From Prevotella aff. ruminicola Tc2-24 (GTDB taxonomy: Bacteria; Bacteroidota; Bacteroidia; Bacteroidales; Bacteroidaceae), in contig NZ_FOIQ01000005.1 of NCBI RefSeq assembly GCF_900110895.1, forward strand, positions 1 through 64,000: DNA of 64,000 bases. Direction: 5' to 3'. Of the stretch, positions 37,141-46,930 are shown piece after piece (the stretch's first letter is position 1; every line of letters starts with the position of its first letter). A program made the translations under genes and the position numbers. The notes below the pieces were generated by a model. That model did no database searches. It was not told the DNA's origin and was given only the letters and a program-made list of their open reading frames with translations.

Positions 37141-37172
37141 CAAAAATAGATAAAAATATTTAAATCACCAAA
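37141..37172 (-). promoter_or_regulatory. Promoter of the kinase/AAA+/FHA array
   Basis: On the minus strand, TTTG (37169-37172), a 20-nt spacer and TATTTTTG (37141-37148). It is the only complete promoter I find for the chain of genes down to 24805. Its -33 element overlaps the T-run of the terminator of the upstream M13 peptidase gene. Confidence 0.75.
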
Positions 37173-37203
37173 AAAACCGCCGTAAATTTATATTTACGAC
37201 GGC
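37170..37203 (-). terminator. Terminator of the M13 peptidase gene
   Basis: A 12-bp stem (37176-37187 with 37192-37203, two wobble pairs) with a 4-nt loop is followed on the minus strand by six T residues. It separates the peptidase operon from the signalling array. Confidence 0.8.
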
Positions 37204-37225
37204 ATTTTATCAAGGTTCCTGAATT

Positions 37226-39259
37226 CTACCAAAGTTGAAGGCGCTCTGACTTCGGGATAAACATCTTATCACCCTCCTTTATGCCAAAGGCCTCGTACCA
37301 TGCATCAACATGCGGAAGAGCTCCATTCACGCGCCAACGTCCCAAGGAATGCGGGTCACTTTTTGTACGCTTTCGGATCTCAGCCTCTGTAATATTTCCT
37401 GCCCACACACCAGCATACGCATGGAAGAAGCGCTGGTCGGCGGTCAGTCCATCAATCACTCCCAACGGCTGATATTTTGTTGCATTCTTGTATGCTGTGT
37501 AAGCGACCTGAAGCCCGCCATGATCAGCCAGATTCTCACCAAGGGTCAGTTGACCGTTAGCCTTCAAATCAGGTAACACACTGATAGCCGAGAAGAAATC
37601 TGCATATCTGCCCGTTCTCTCTGTAAAGTTATTTCCATCCGACTCTTTCCACCAGTCCTTCATGTTTCCGTCTTTATCGAAACGACGTCCTTGATCATCA
37701 AAGCCATGTGTCATCTCGTGGCCGATAACCACACCTATAGCGCCATAGTTAAAGGCATCATCGGCAGATGGATCAAAGAACGGATACTGAAGTATTCCTG
37801 CAGGGAAACAAATCTCATTAGTCGTGGGATTGTAATATGCATTCACAGTCTGTGGGGTCATATGCCATTCATCACGGTCGACAGGTTTCCCTACCCGATG
37901 ATCAATAGCCCATTTTGTCCAAAAACGACTACATTCCAGCATATTCTCATAGTAAGATTTTTTAGGATCAATTTTTAAATCCGAGATATCTGTCCACTTA
38001 TCAGGATAGCCAATCTTCACATAGAACGTATTCAACTTCAACAAGGCATTCACCTTTGTTGAATCACTCATCCAGTCCTGGGCTGCGATACGCTCTCCAA
38101 GAGCAATCTGTAGATTTTTCACGAGCGTCGTCATACGTTGCTTCGAAGACTCAGGGAAGTACTTCTCTGCATAGATTTTTCCAAGAGCCTCACCCATCAC
38201 GCGCTCCACCTGCGAGGTACTGCGCTTCCATAACGGGTGGTTCTCCTTACGACCAGAGAGCACACGACCTTCAAAATCGAAGCTTTCTGCTATGGTTGCA
38301 TCACACAGATAGTTTGCAGATTCTGTGATGATGCCCCACTCCATCACATCACGGTATTCCGAGGGCTTCATGCTTCCCACAAGTTGGTTGGCTCCATCAA
38401 GGAAAGCTGGCTGTCCCACAACCATTTCCTGAAAATACTTACTTTCTATGCCTCTGGCATTCATGACCTTTTCTAACGGGAGATTGGGGTATCTTTTCAC
38501 GAACTCAGCCAGAGTCATTTTGTTGTAATTAGCCTCAGGATCACGAAGCTCTGTGCGCGACTTAGATACCTTGGCCAGGGCAGTCTCTACCTTCATGATG
38601 TTCTTCATCTTGGCCGTTGCTGCGCTCTTGCTGAAGCCAAAAAGCTGGAACATCTTGACGATATGCTTTTTATATGCCTCACGGATGTCTGCCGTTGCCT
38701 TGTCATTATCGAGATAATATTCTTTCTGACCTAGCGACAAACCTCCCTGATACACATTGAGGATATTTTGTGTAGCATTCTTGTCATCTGCTCCGAAACC
38801 AGCATTAAAGAACTCTTCTTCACCATACGGAGCTTGCTCCAACTGGATGGCGAGCAGTTGCTGATTTGTCTTGGCTGCCTCCAGACGCTTGATGAGAGGC
38901 ATGACAGGTGCCACACCGTCCTGATTGCGTCGATCTATATCCATCGCCAACTTATAGAGATCACTGAGTTTCTGCTCAATTGTCCCCTCTTCGTAGGTAT
39001 TGTTCTGCAACTCCGAAAGAATCGCGTTGATACGCTTATTGTTATCTTCCTGCAGTTTGTCAAAACTACCGTAGCGTGAATAGGCCGCAGGCAGCGGATT
39101 CTTCGTCATCCAGCCACCGCATGCATATCCATAGAAGTCGTCACCTGGTCGTATGGCTGTGTCAAAGTCTGTCACGTCCAGACCTGAGTGCAACGGTTCC
39201 TGAGCCAAAGCGCTCACAGATACTGATGCAATTGTCATCATCATGATTATTCGTTTCAT
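37226..39259 (-). CDS. M13-family metallopeptidase (neprilysin/PepO-like)
   Basis: 677-aa exported zinc endopeptidase. Signal peptide (IASVSVSALAQ), then the large M13 N-domain; zinc site VIGHEMTHGFDDQGR (HExxH) with third ligand in GENLADHGGL; substrate-binding NAYYNP and C-terminal WxxNGALPHVDAWY are typical. Probably periplasmic or surface, degrading peptides. It follows the ABC-F gene by 13 nt, third in a lolA-like/ABC-F/peptidase operon. Confidence 0.94.
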   Translation of the reverse strand: MKRIIMMMTIASVSVSALAQEPLHSGLDVTDFDTAIRPGDDFYGYACGGWMTKNPLPAAYSRYGSFDKLQEDNNKRINAILSELQNNTYEEGTIEQKLSDLYKLAMDIDRRNQDGVAPVMPLIKRLEAAKTNQQLLAIQLEQAPYGEEEFFNAGFGADDKNATQNILNVYQGGLSLGQKEYYLDNDKATADIREAYKKHIVKMFQLFGFSKSAATAKMKNIMKVETALAKVSKSRTELRDPEANYNKMTLAEFVKRYPNLPLEKVMNARGIESKYFQEMVVGQPAFLDGANQLVGSMKPSEYRDVMEWGIITESANYLCDATIAESFDFEGRVLSGRKENHPLWKRSTSQVERVMGEALGKIYAEKYFPESSKQRMTTLVKNLQIALGERIAAQDWMSDSTKVNALLKLNTFYVKIGYPDKWTDISDLKIDPKKSYYENMLECSRFWTKWAIDHRVGKPVDRDEWHMTPQTVNAYYNPTTNEICFPAGILQYPFFDPSADDAFNYGAIGVVIGHEMTHGFDDQGRRFDKDGNMKDWWKESDGNNFTERTGRYADFFSAISVLPDLKANGQLTLGENLADHGGLQVAYTAYKNATKYQPLGVIDGLTADQRFFHAYAGVWAGNITEAEIRKRTKSDPHSLGRWRVNGALPHVDAWYEAFGIKEGDKMFIPKSERLQLW

Positions 39260-39272
39260 TTTTCCTTTATAT

Positions 39273-41270
39273 TTATGATTGATTTAACATTTCCAGTTCT
39301 TCACTCAGCCGCTCCCATTTTTCGATTTCCTCGTCAAGGCAGCCTTTCGTCGAAGTATACTCCGTCACTAGCGTCATATCTGAGGCGTTCTCAGGCACCA
39401 TCAGCAGGTCGTCAAGTTCTTTCAGACGCTGTTCCATCTTTTCGATCTTCGCCTCCGACTCCTTGACTGCCTTTTCCGCACGTTTGATGCGTTTCTGCTG
39501 TTCCTTGTGTTCGGCATAACTGAGAGCCTTAGATGCCGATTCCCGCATGTTCACCGCTTGGGAACTGGGATTTTCCCCGGAGGAAAGTCCAGGTTTCCCC
39601 GAAGGAAAGTCCATGTTTCCTCGGAGGGCATTCTTTCCCGTCCCATCCAGTTCACTAAGTTCGGATATCTTTTTCTCCCGCAGGAAGTCATAGACACCAC
39701 CAAGATGCTCCTTGACTCTGCCACCGCCAAACTCGTAGACCTTTGTCACGAGACCGTCAAGGAACTCACGGTCATGCGACACGATGATAGCCGTTCCGCC
39801 AAAGGCCTTAATAGCCTCTTTAAGCACATCCTTCGACGCCATGTCCAGATGGTTTGTCGGCTCATCGAGAATCAACAGGTTGACAGGCTCCAGCAACAGG
39901 CGGATCATCGCCAGGCGACTTCGTTCGCCACCACTGAGGACCTTGACTTTCTTGTCAGCCTCTTCGCCGCCAAACATAAACGCTCCAAGGATGTCCTTAA
40001 TACGCAGACGGATCTCTCCCTTTGCCACGTTGTCTATTGTCTGGAACACCGTCAGGTTTTCGTCAAGCAGTTGCGCCTGGTTCTGAGCGAAGTAGCCAAT
40101 CTGCACCTGATGGCCGATCTTCAGTTCTCCATCAAATGGAATCTCTCCCATCATGCATTTAACAAGCGTGGATTTTCCTTCGCCGTTCTTTCCGACAAAC
40201 GCCACTTTCTCGCCGCGCTTGATGGTGAGCGTTACATGGTCGAAAACAGTATGAGAGCCATAGTCCTTCCTCACCTCGTCACAGATGACAGGATAGTCGC
40301 CACTTCTCAAACAAGGCGGGAATTTCAAGCGCATGGCTGAGTTGTCCACCTCATCAATCTCGATGGGCACGATCTTCTCCAGTTGTCTGATCTTCTGCTG
40401 TACCTGCACAGCTTTCGTGGCCTGATAACGGAAACGCTCAATGAAAGCCCTCATGTCGGCAATCTCCTTCTGCTGGTTCTCGTAGGCACGGATCTGTTGC
40501 TCCCTGCGTTCCTGACGGAGCACAACATACTCGTCGTACTTCACCCGATAGTCAACGATGCGTCCGCAAGAGATTTCCAACGTACGGTTCGTGACATTAT
40601 TGATAAAAGCTCGGTCGTGGCTGACAAGTACCACCGCACTTGAGCTCTGCGCGAGGAACTGCTCCAACCATTGTATCGACTCGATGTCTAGGTGGTTTGT
40701 CGGCTCGTCGAGTAACAGCACGTCAGGCTTCTGTAACAAGATCTTCGCCAGTTCGATACGCATACGCCAGCCTCCAGAAAACTCCGAAGTGGGTCTCTCG
40801 AAGTCCGTACGCTCAAAACCAAGTCCCGTAAGTGTTCGTTCCAGTTCGGCTTCGTGGTTTTCTGCGCCCATCATCAGATAGCGCTCATGCTCTGTAGTGA
40901 ATTTCTCAACCAGCGCCAGATAATCCTCACTCTCATAGTCGGTACGATCCACAAGTTCTTGGTTCATCCTGTCTAATCGTTCCTTCAGTCTCATGACATC
41001 AGCAAACGCTTTCTGCGCTTCTTCTCGTACTGTCGTATGATCCTGCAGAACCATCACCTGCGGCAGATAACCGATTCGACAATCGTTCGGTATACTCACC
41101 GTTCCCTCCGTCGCCTTCTGCTGACCACAAAGAATCTTCAGCATCGTTGACTTTCCTGCACCGTTCTTTCCTACAAGGGCAATACGGTCTCTGTCGTTGA
41201 TGACGAAACTGGCATCGACGAACAATGGCTTAACGCCAAACTCCACTTTCAGTTTGTCTACAGATATCAT
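39273..41270 (-). CDS. ABC-F family ATPase
   Basis: 665-aa soluble protein with two ABC cassettes and no membrane segment, acting on ribosomes. Cassette 1: GKNGAGKST, SGGWRMR, LLLDEPTNHLD. Cassette 2: GKNGEGKST, LSGGERSRLA, LILDEPTNHLD. A C-terminal coiled coil resembles Uup/YdiF. Between cassette 2 and the coiled coil is a linker rich in Gly/Pro/Ser that is encoded by a 22-nt DNA repeat. Its start overlaps the LolA-like gene by 4 nt (ATGA). Confidence 0.93.
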   Translation of the reverse strand: MISVDKLKVEFGVKPLFVDASFVINDRDRIALVGKNGAGKSTMLKILCGQQKATEGTVSIPNDCRIGYLPQVMVLQDHTTVREEAQKAFADVMRLKERLDRMNQELVDRTDYESEDYLALVEKFTTEHERYLMMGAENHEAELERTLTGLGFERTDFERPTSEFSGGWRMRIELAKILLQKPDVLLLDEPTNHLDIESIQWLEQFLAQSSSAVVLVSHDRAFINNVTNRTLEISCGRIVDYRVKYDEYVVLRQERREQQIRAYENQQKEIADMRAFIERFRYQATKAVQVQQKIRQLEKIVPIEIDEVDNSAMRLKFPPCLRSGDYPVICDEVRKDYGSHTVFDHVTLTIKRGEKVAFVGKNGEGKSTLVKCMMGEIPFDGELKIGHQVQIGYFAQNQAQLLDENLTVFQTIDNVAKGEIRLRIKDILGAFMFGGEEADKKVKVLSGGERSRLAMIRLLLEPVNLLILDEPTNHLDMASKDVLKEAIKAFGGTAIIVSHDREFLDGLVTKVYEFGGGRVKEHLGGVYDFLREKKISELSELDGTGKNALRGNMDFPSGKPGLSSGENPSSQAVNMRESASKALSYAEHKEQQKRIKRAEKAVKESEAKIEKMEQRLKELDDLLMVPENASDMTLVTEYTSTKGCLDEEIEKWERLSEELEMLNQS
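39572..39627. repeat. 22-nt tandem repeat inside the ABC-F linker
   Basis: Two full units (39572-39593, 39594-39615) and a partial third (39616-39627). Each full unit contains TTTCC-N5-GGAAA, a small inverted repeat. The period of 22 is not a multiple of three, so successive units are read in different frames. Confidence 0.8.
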
Positions 41271-41890
41271 CGCTTGTCCACAAACGTATAATCCTTATAT
41301 TCCTCACGAGGGAAACGAAGCATCTCATCATCGATATCACCAGATTGGAAGTTCGATATCTTGACTGTCGTCCATATGAATGCCACCTTGATTCGGAGCT
41401 TGATCGGACGATAGCTCTTGCGCTCGACAAGGGCATGAATCTCCTTCATTCCCTTCATACCTTTTTTCACTCGCAGTGTCAGCATCAGTCCGTCCTGATG
41501 GTTGGCAATGCTGTAGTCGTAATTATCAGGCTCGAACTTGAACTTCTGTGAGTATTTATCCGAACGATTGTTCTTCGCACTGTGGATCTCGACTTCCTTC
41601 TTTCTCTTCTTAATGGTGTATACCGTCGTGCCGTCGTTCCATGAGTTCATCTTAGCATCTACGAACTTACTTTTCTTTCCTTTGTACCAGATAGTACCAT
41701 AGGTCTTGTAGATACCCGTTATGTTAACATCATAATGCATGGTGGCACCTTGCTCACCAAACACCTGTTGGTATGCGGAATTAAAGATACGTCGCGCCTG
41801 ACGGGAGTTGGCTGTCTCCTCCGCCCTCATCATCGTCTGCGATGCCAATAGTAGCATCACACAGAGCATTATCCTAAACTTTATTTTCAT
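41267..41890 (-). CDS. LolA-like outer-membrane lipoprotein carrier
   Basis: 207 aa with cleavable signal peptide (MLCVMLLLASQTMMRAEE). The mature part has the beta-rich LolA-like pattern, with a YGTIWYKGKKSKFVD strand pair and a DYSIANHQDGLMLTLRV segment. It would chaperone lipoproteins across the periplasm, but the similarity is moderate. The ATG at 41890 is chosen; a TAATTTTG -7 element (41909-41916 minus) excludes the longer start. First gene of the operon with ABC-F and the M13 peptidase. Confidence 0.65.
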   Translation of the reverse strand: MKIKFRIMLCVMLLLASQTMMRAEETANSRQARRIFNSAYQQVFGEQGATMHYDVNITGIYKTYGTIWYKGKKSKFVDAKMNSWNDGTTVYTIKKRKKEVEIHSAKNNRSDKYSQKFKFEPDNYDYSIANHQDGLMLTLRVKKGMKGMKEIHALVERKSYRPIKLRIKVAFIWTTVKISNFQSGDIDDEMLRFPREEYKDYTFVDKR

Positions 41891-41979
41891 TTTTCTGCTT
41901 TCGAACTGCAAAATTACACATTTTTTCGTTTTTTATTGCTATATTTGCCCCAGATTTTTAAAGATTAACAAAGGTTATC

Positions 41980-44151
41980 ATGGAAAAGAATATATTCGCG
42001 AAACTCATCGCCGACGCACTTAATATCCAGGAGCGTGCCGTTGCCAACACCATCGCACTGATCGATGAAGGCTGCACCATTCCCTTCATCTCACGATACA
42101 GAAAAGAACGTACAGGAGGACTAGACGAGGTCCAGATTGCCGCCATCAGTGACAAGTACGAGAAACTGCATGAGATCCAGAAACGGAAAGAGACTGTTGT
42201 GAAGACCATTACTGACCTTGGCAAGATGACACCCGATCTCAACCAGCGCATCGAAGCGTGCTGGGACGCTACTGTGCTCGAAGATATCTACCTGCCATAC
42301 AAGCCTAAGCGGCGCACCCGTGCTCAGGTTGCAAGAGAGCAAGGATTGGAGCCCTTAGCCCAACTTATCCTGCTCCAACGTGAACGTGATCCTGAACGAG
42401 CAGCAGAACGCTATGTCAAGGGTGACGTCAAGGATGTTCAGGCTGCCATCAAAGGTGCTCAGGATATTATAGCCGAGACCATCAGCGAAGACGAACGATC
42501 ACGGCAGCAGATCCGCAATGCGTTTTCCCGTCAGGCAATCATCTCCTCAACAGTAGTCAAGGCTAAGGCAGACACAGACGAGGCAGCAAAATACAGCGAC
42601 TATTTTAACTGGTCGGAGCCACTCAAGCGATGCTCATCCCACCGACTGCTCGCCATGCGTCGAGGCGAGAACGAAGGAATACTCCGAATCAGTATTTCGC
42701 CTGATGACGAAGAGGCCACAGAACGTCTGAAACGTCATTATGTATATGGGAATACGCCCTGCGGCTTATTAGTCAGCGAAGCAGTCGACGACGGCTACAA
42801 ACGGTTACTCAAACCAGCTATCGAGAACGAGTTCGCTTCTCTCAGCAAAGAACATGCCGATGAAGAAGCCATTCGCGTCTTCGCAGAGAATCTCCGACAG
42901 TTACTCCTAGGAGCACCTCTCGGTCAGAAACGGGTGATGGGCGTCGACCCAGGATTCCGTACAGGATGCAAAGTGATTTGTCTTGACGCACAAGGTAATC
43001 TGCTGCATCATGAAGCCATATTTCCCCATCCGCCTGTGAACAAGCACATGGAGTCGGCTATGGCCCTCCTACAGATGATTCGGAAATATCAGATTGAAGC
43101 CATCTCGATCGGCAACGGCACCGCCAGTCGAGAGACTGTCAACTTCATACACGATGTGCTGGCTGGACGATACAATACCGACACGAAGCAACAAGTTGTA
43201 AGTTCGAAGCCACAGGTCTTTGTCGTTAGCGAATCCGGAGCATCTGTCTATTCTGCCTCGAAAATTGCCCGTGACGAGTTCCCTGATGAGGATGTCACTG
43301 TACGTGGCGCAGTCTCCATCGGCCGAAGACTCATGGATCCCTTAGCGGAACTGGTGAAGATAGATCCGAAGAGCATCGGTGTAGGACAATATCAACATGA
43401 TGTAGACCAAGCCAAACTCAAGCATTCACTTGACCAGACCGTCGAAAGCTGTGTCAATGCCGTAGGTGTCAATCTCAACACTGCCTCTCAACACTTGCTG
43501 ATGTATGTCAGCGGTCTCGGCCCGACACTTGCCAAGAACATCGTTGACTATCGGAAAGAACATGGTGCGTTCACCTCACGAGCACAACTAAAAGACGTGC
43601 CACGCCTCGGACCAGCTGCCTATCAACAGTGTGCAGGCTTCCTTCGTATCCCAGGAGCCCCAAACCCGCTCGACAACTCAGCAGTACATCCAGAGAGCTA
43701 TCCTATTGTAGAGCAGATGGCAAAGGATCAGAAATGTAACGTCAAAGATCTGATTAAAGACAAAGAGAAGCGTGAGGCCATCGACATCAGGAAATATGTC
43801 TCTGACAAAGTAGGCATCCCCACCCTTACCGATATCCTACACGAACTAGAGAAGCCTGGGCGTGACCCACGCGAACAACTGGAAGAGTTTGAATTCGATA
43901 AAAATGTGTCAACAATTGACGACCTGACAGAAGGAATGATTCTACCGGGAATTGTCACCAACATCACCAATTTTGGAGCTTTTGTTGACATCGGTGTACA
44001 TCAGGATGGACTTATCCACATCTCACAGATGGCCAACCGTCGCATTGCTCACCCACTTGATGTAGTCAAACTCCATCAGCACCTCCGTGTACGTGTCATC
44101 GAGGTCGACAGACGGCGTAACCGTATCTCTCTCTCGCTAAAAGGCGTATAG
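41980..44151 (+). CDS. tex: Tex-family RNA-binding transcription accessory protein
   Basis: 723 aa. N-terminal Tex domain (PFISRYRKERTGGLDEVQI), YqgF/RNase H-like domain (MGVDPGFRTGCK), helix-hairpin-helix repeats (VGVNLNTASQHLL, LKDVPRLGPAAYQQ) and a C-terminal S1 domain (GMILPGIVTNITNFGAFVDIG). Tex binds nucleic acid and influences transcription and, in several bacteria, toxin gene expression. A TATATTTG -7 element lies at 41940-41947, back to back with that of the LolA-like gene. Confidence 0.96.
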   Translation: MEKNIFAKLIADALNIQERAVANTIALIDEGCTIPFISRYRKERTGGLDEVQIAAISDKYEKLHEIQKRKETVVKTITDLGKMTPDLNQRIEACWDATVLEDIYLPYKPKRRTRAQVAREQGLEPLAQLILLQRERDPERAAERYVKGDVKDVQAAIKGAQDIIAETISEDERSRQQIRNAFSRQAIISSTVVKAKADTDEAAKYSDYFNWSEPLKRCSSHRLLAMRRGENEGILRISISPDDEEATERLKRHYVYGNTPCGLLVSEAVDDGYKRLLKPAIENEFASLSKEHADEEAIRVFAENLRQLLLGAPLGQKRVMGVDPGFRTGCKVICLDAQGNLLHHEAIFPHPPVNKHMESAMALLQMIRKYQIEAISIGNGTASRETVNFIHDVLAGRYNTDTKQQVVSSKPQVFVVSESGASVYSASKIARDEFPDEDVTVRGAVSIGRRLMDPLAELVKIDPKSIGVGQYQHDVDQAKLKHSLDQTVESCVNAVGVNLNTASQHLLMYVSGLGPTLAKNIVDYRKEHGAFTSRAQLKDVPRLGPAAYQQCAGFLRIPGAPNPLDNSAVHPESYPIVEQMAKDQKCNVKDLIKDKEKREAIDIRKYVSDKVGIPTLTDILHELEKPGRDPREQLEEFEFDKNVSTIDDLTEGMILPGIVTNITNFGAFVDIGVHQDGLIHISQMANRRIAHPLDVVKLHQHLRVRVIEVDRRRNRISLSLKGV

Positions 44152-44161
44152 GCTAAAAGGA

Positions 44162-46081
44162 TTATTCATACCTAAAAGCCTGATAGGAATGAGGTTTCAG
44201 TGACAGGGCGAATTTCGTCTTGTCGCTCTTTTTCCATCCGATCCATACAGCTTCAGCCTTACCATCAATAGTACTGCTATCCTGAAGGCTCGTTAGTTTC
44301 TTAAAACCATCAGTGACGCCAACCAACTTAACATCAACAGGCTCGTCATTGAAGTTTTCCACAATTAAAGTGTGGTTGTCATACATAAAGAGGCAAACCT
44401 TAGATGGACCTTCTAGGTAGAAGTCCATATCCTGACTCATCACTCGACGTATCTCATTCAGTGCAAGACTTGGATAATCATAAAGGTTTCCCTTGTCATC
44501 AGGGATTGTAAGCACATAAAGATAGGCATCAGCATATTTGGCCTTATGAAGAATTGGGAAGCCAGACACACCTCCTTTCAACGGGCGTCCTGCACTAACA
44601 ACTTCCCAACTGTCGTTTGTCTGATAGAGAACCTGCGGGATAATCATCTCGCGCGAGCTCTTTCCATATCGACCAAAGTCATTCACGATTGCTTTCATGT
44701 CAGAACAGCGCAACTCACAGACCTGTGCAATCTTCTTTGGGATGGCCTTCAGTAAACCACTGGTGATTACCACATCATGCCCACCAAGCAGTTGCTGTTT
44801 GATCTTATCCATTATGTCAGGATCGCCTGCCGCTTGTTCTGTCAGTAATACGACTTTCTGTCCCTTCGGGAAAGATGGATACACATCCATAGGAAGACCT
44901 ATCATCCCTAAGTAGTTTTGAAGGAAATCCTCACCCAATGCATGGAAAGGTTTAAACGACTGAATACCCACAGGGTTTCCTAATTTCCCAACCAACTCAT
45001 CTGCCTGTCGTAAAGCCACATCAGCAATACGCGCCATCGTAGTCGGGGTCACGGTCTGGTTACCATTCTTATATGGTGCCCTCATCTCATCATAATTCCA
45101 GCTTGTCCCAGTTCCCTGCCATGGGGCACGGAAATTATCGAGCAACGGAATCTCCAACAACTGATTATAAGCAAAAAGCATCACATCGCGCGCTTTTGCT
45201 ATAGCCGTCAGATGCAGCTGTTCTGCATAACGATCCATGCTCATCTGAATTCCGCCAGCATCAACCCATCCTCCTCCGTTATAACCAGGCCTCAGGTTCT
45301 CAAAATAACGAATAATCTGATAGCTTAGATAGTTCTGCAGATGTTGGTCTCCATCGGGGTTACGTGTCTCCGTACCTGTCCAAATACCATCAAACAACCG
45401 CGGTCCATCCTCCAGATTGAAACCTAGCCCCTGAAAATGATCGTACCAATTAGGATACTTGATAATAACTTTCACCTTTGGATTTACTGCTTTTGCAGGA
45501 CCTATTACAAGGTTCTTGGCAGCATCGTTCATCAGTTTCAGCCGATATTCTGTCCATGTCATATCGCCTTTTGCAGCAATCTCTACAGGACTCTTGCAAC
45601 TGGTAAAGAAAAAATCGTCGAGCAAGAATTCGTCGAAATGTTTGGCTGTCGTCTCGGCAATCCGCTTGACAATCTTCCTATGCTCAGGATCAGAATAACA
45701 AAATGTCTCAAATTCATTACTCTCATTGACAGTATAGGTAATACCGCCTGCAACCTCTATGCCTTGCTTTTGAAAGAATGCCTTGGCCTTCTCTATCGTT
45801 CCATCATCTACAAGCAACATATCTCTATGTGTCTCCAGATATATCTTATCAACATCCAACTGACTAGAAATCGTTGCCCAAGACGATTCTAGCCATTTGG
45901 TGTCTTTCATTTTATCCACCTCGTTGGCACGTACATAGACTGAGACTTTGAAATTCTTATGTTTTGCCTCCATCTGTATAGCAGTCATCAGACACACAAA
46001 CAGACAAAGAACGAAATGCAGTGAAACACTACCCTTCACAAGCAGTCTTGATACAACCGCCATCATCGATAATATTCTCAT
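44162..46081 (-). CDS. Exported glycosidase-like protein, family not recognised
   Basis: 639 aa with an N-terminal hydrophobic export segment (to about residue 38). Residues about 45-390 read like a (beta/alpha)8 barrel: EFLLDDFFFTSC after a strand, VKVIIKYPNWYDHFQG, FDGIWTGTET and a strand ending MLFAYNQ. The rest has a Rossmann-like part (GQKVVLLTEQAAGDPDIM) and a C-terminal beta domain (CLFMYDNHTLIVENF). The layout is like retaining glycosidases of clan GH-A with a trimer-like middle domain, but I cannot name a family or catalytic pair with certainty. Monocistronic; TATCTTTG -7 element at 46123-46130. Confidence 0.6.
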   Translation of the reverse strand: MRILSMMAVVSRLLVKGSVSLHFVLCLFVCLMTAIQMEAKHKNFKVSVYVRANEVDKMKDTKWLESSWATISSQLDVDKIYLETHRDMLLVDDGTIEKAKAFFQKQGIEVAGGITYTVNESNEFETFCYSDPEHRKIVKRIAETTAKHFDEFLLDDFFFTSCKSPVEIAAKGDMTWTEYRLKLMNDAAKNLVIGPAKAVNPKVKVIIKYPNWYDHFQGLGFNLEDGPRLFDGIWTGTETRNPDGDQHLQNYLSYQIIRYFENLRPGYNGGGWVDAGGIQMSMDRYAEQLHLTAIAKARDVMLFAYNQLLEIPLLDNFRAPWQGTGTSWNYDEMRAPYKNGNQTVTPTTMARIADVALRQADELVGKLGNPVGIQSFKPFHALGEDFLQNYLGMIGLPMDVYPSFPKGQKVVLLTEQAAGDPDIMDKIKQQLLGGHDVVITSGLLKAIPKKIAQVCELRCSDMKAIVNDFGRYGKSSREMIIPQVLYQTNDSWEVVSAGRPLKGGVSGFPILHKAKYADAYLYVLTIPDDKGNLYDYPSLALNEIRRVMSQDMDFYLEGPSKVCLFMYDNHTLIVENFNDEPVDVKLVGVTDGFKKLTSLQDSSTIDGKAEAVWIGWKKSDKTKFALSLKPHSYQAFRYE

Positions 46082-46230
46082 AAGTCTTTTTATGGTTAAT
46101 GAATAGTTTGAGATTTCACTTGCAAAGATAAATCTTTTTCTTGAAACGACATAAACAAACAGGAAAAAACTACGTCTTTTTCATATGTTACATAAAGTCA
46201 CACATAAGGACGTCTTATACCATAAACGCA

Positions 46231-46265
46231 AAAACAGGTACTACTCGCAAGTAGCACCTGTTTTT
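46231..46265. terminator. Terminator of thrS-infC-rpmI-rplT (and possibly bidirectional)
   Basis: A stem of AAAACAGGT plus CTACT (46231-46245) pairs with AGTAG plus ACCTGTTTT (46250-46264) with one internal mismatch. T-runs exist on both sides. It lies just after rplT on the minus strand. Confidence 0.75.
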
Positions 46266-46283
46266 ATTCATAAAGACTTTTCT

Positions 46284-46628
46284 TTACTTTACTTTCTCCA
46301 CGATAGCTTTGAAAGCCTCTGGATTATTCATGGCAAGGTCGGCGAGCACCTTACGGTTAATCTCAATACCAGCCTTGGCAAGCTTGCCCATCAATACAGA
46401 ATAGCTCATTCCCTCCTGGCGTGCAGCTGCGTTAATACGCTGAATCCACAGGGCGCGGAAATTGCGTTTCTTATTGCGACGATCACGATAGGCGTAGGTC
46501 AGACCTTTCTCCCATGTGTTCTTGGCTACTGTCCAAACATTCTTGCGGGCTCCAAAATAGCCGCGGGTAAGCTTCAAAATTCTCTTGCGCTTTGCTCTTG
46601 ATGCAACGTGATTTACTGATCTTGGCAT
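46284..46628 (-). CDS. rplT: 50S ribosomal protein L20
   Basis: 114 aa; signature [18 protein letters not shown] at the N-terminus and [21 protein letters not shown] are canonical. It binds 23S rRNA early in assembly. Last gene of infC-rpmI-rplT. Confidence 0.98.
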   Translation of the reverse strand: MPRSVNHVASRAKRKRILKLTRGYFGARKNVWTVAKNTWEKGLTYAYRDRRNKKRNFRALWIQRINAAARQEGMSYSVLMGKLAKAGIEINRKVLADLAMNNPEAFKAIVEKVK

Positions 46629-46660
46629 AATTTTTCTACTTTAAATGTTCGACAATAGGT

Positions 46661-46858
46661 TTAACGGAGACACAACAGGTCACGAACCTGCTTCATATTG
46701 CTCTGATCTACAATTGTTGTACCCACCAAGTTACGCTTCTGCTTCTTGGTCTTCTTGGTCAGAATGTGACTGTGGTAAGCGTGACGTCTCTTTACCTTAC
46801 CTGTTCCGGTGAATGAGAATCTCTTCTTTGCGCCGGAGTTTGTCTTTACTTTTGGCAT
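46661..46858 (-). CDS. rpmI: 50S ribosomal protein L35
   Basis: 65 aa; [20 protein letters not shown] and the [18 protein letters not shown] basic core are diagnostic. Between infC and rplT as in most bacteria. Confidence 0.98.
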   Translation of the reverse strand: MPKVKTNSGAKKRFSFTGTGKVKRRHAYHSHILTKKTKKQKRNLVGTTIVDQSNMKQVRDLLCLR

Positions 46859-46930
46859 TGTTTTATAAATTTAAATTGTTATTATTAACTGACAGCAACG
46901 CATATACCGGGCGCGCCATCTTCTTTTTCT

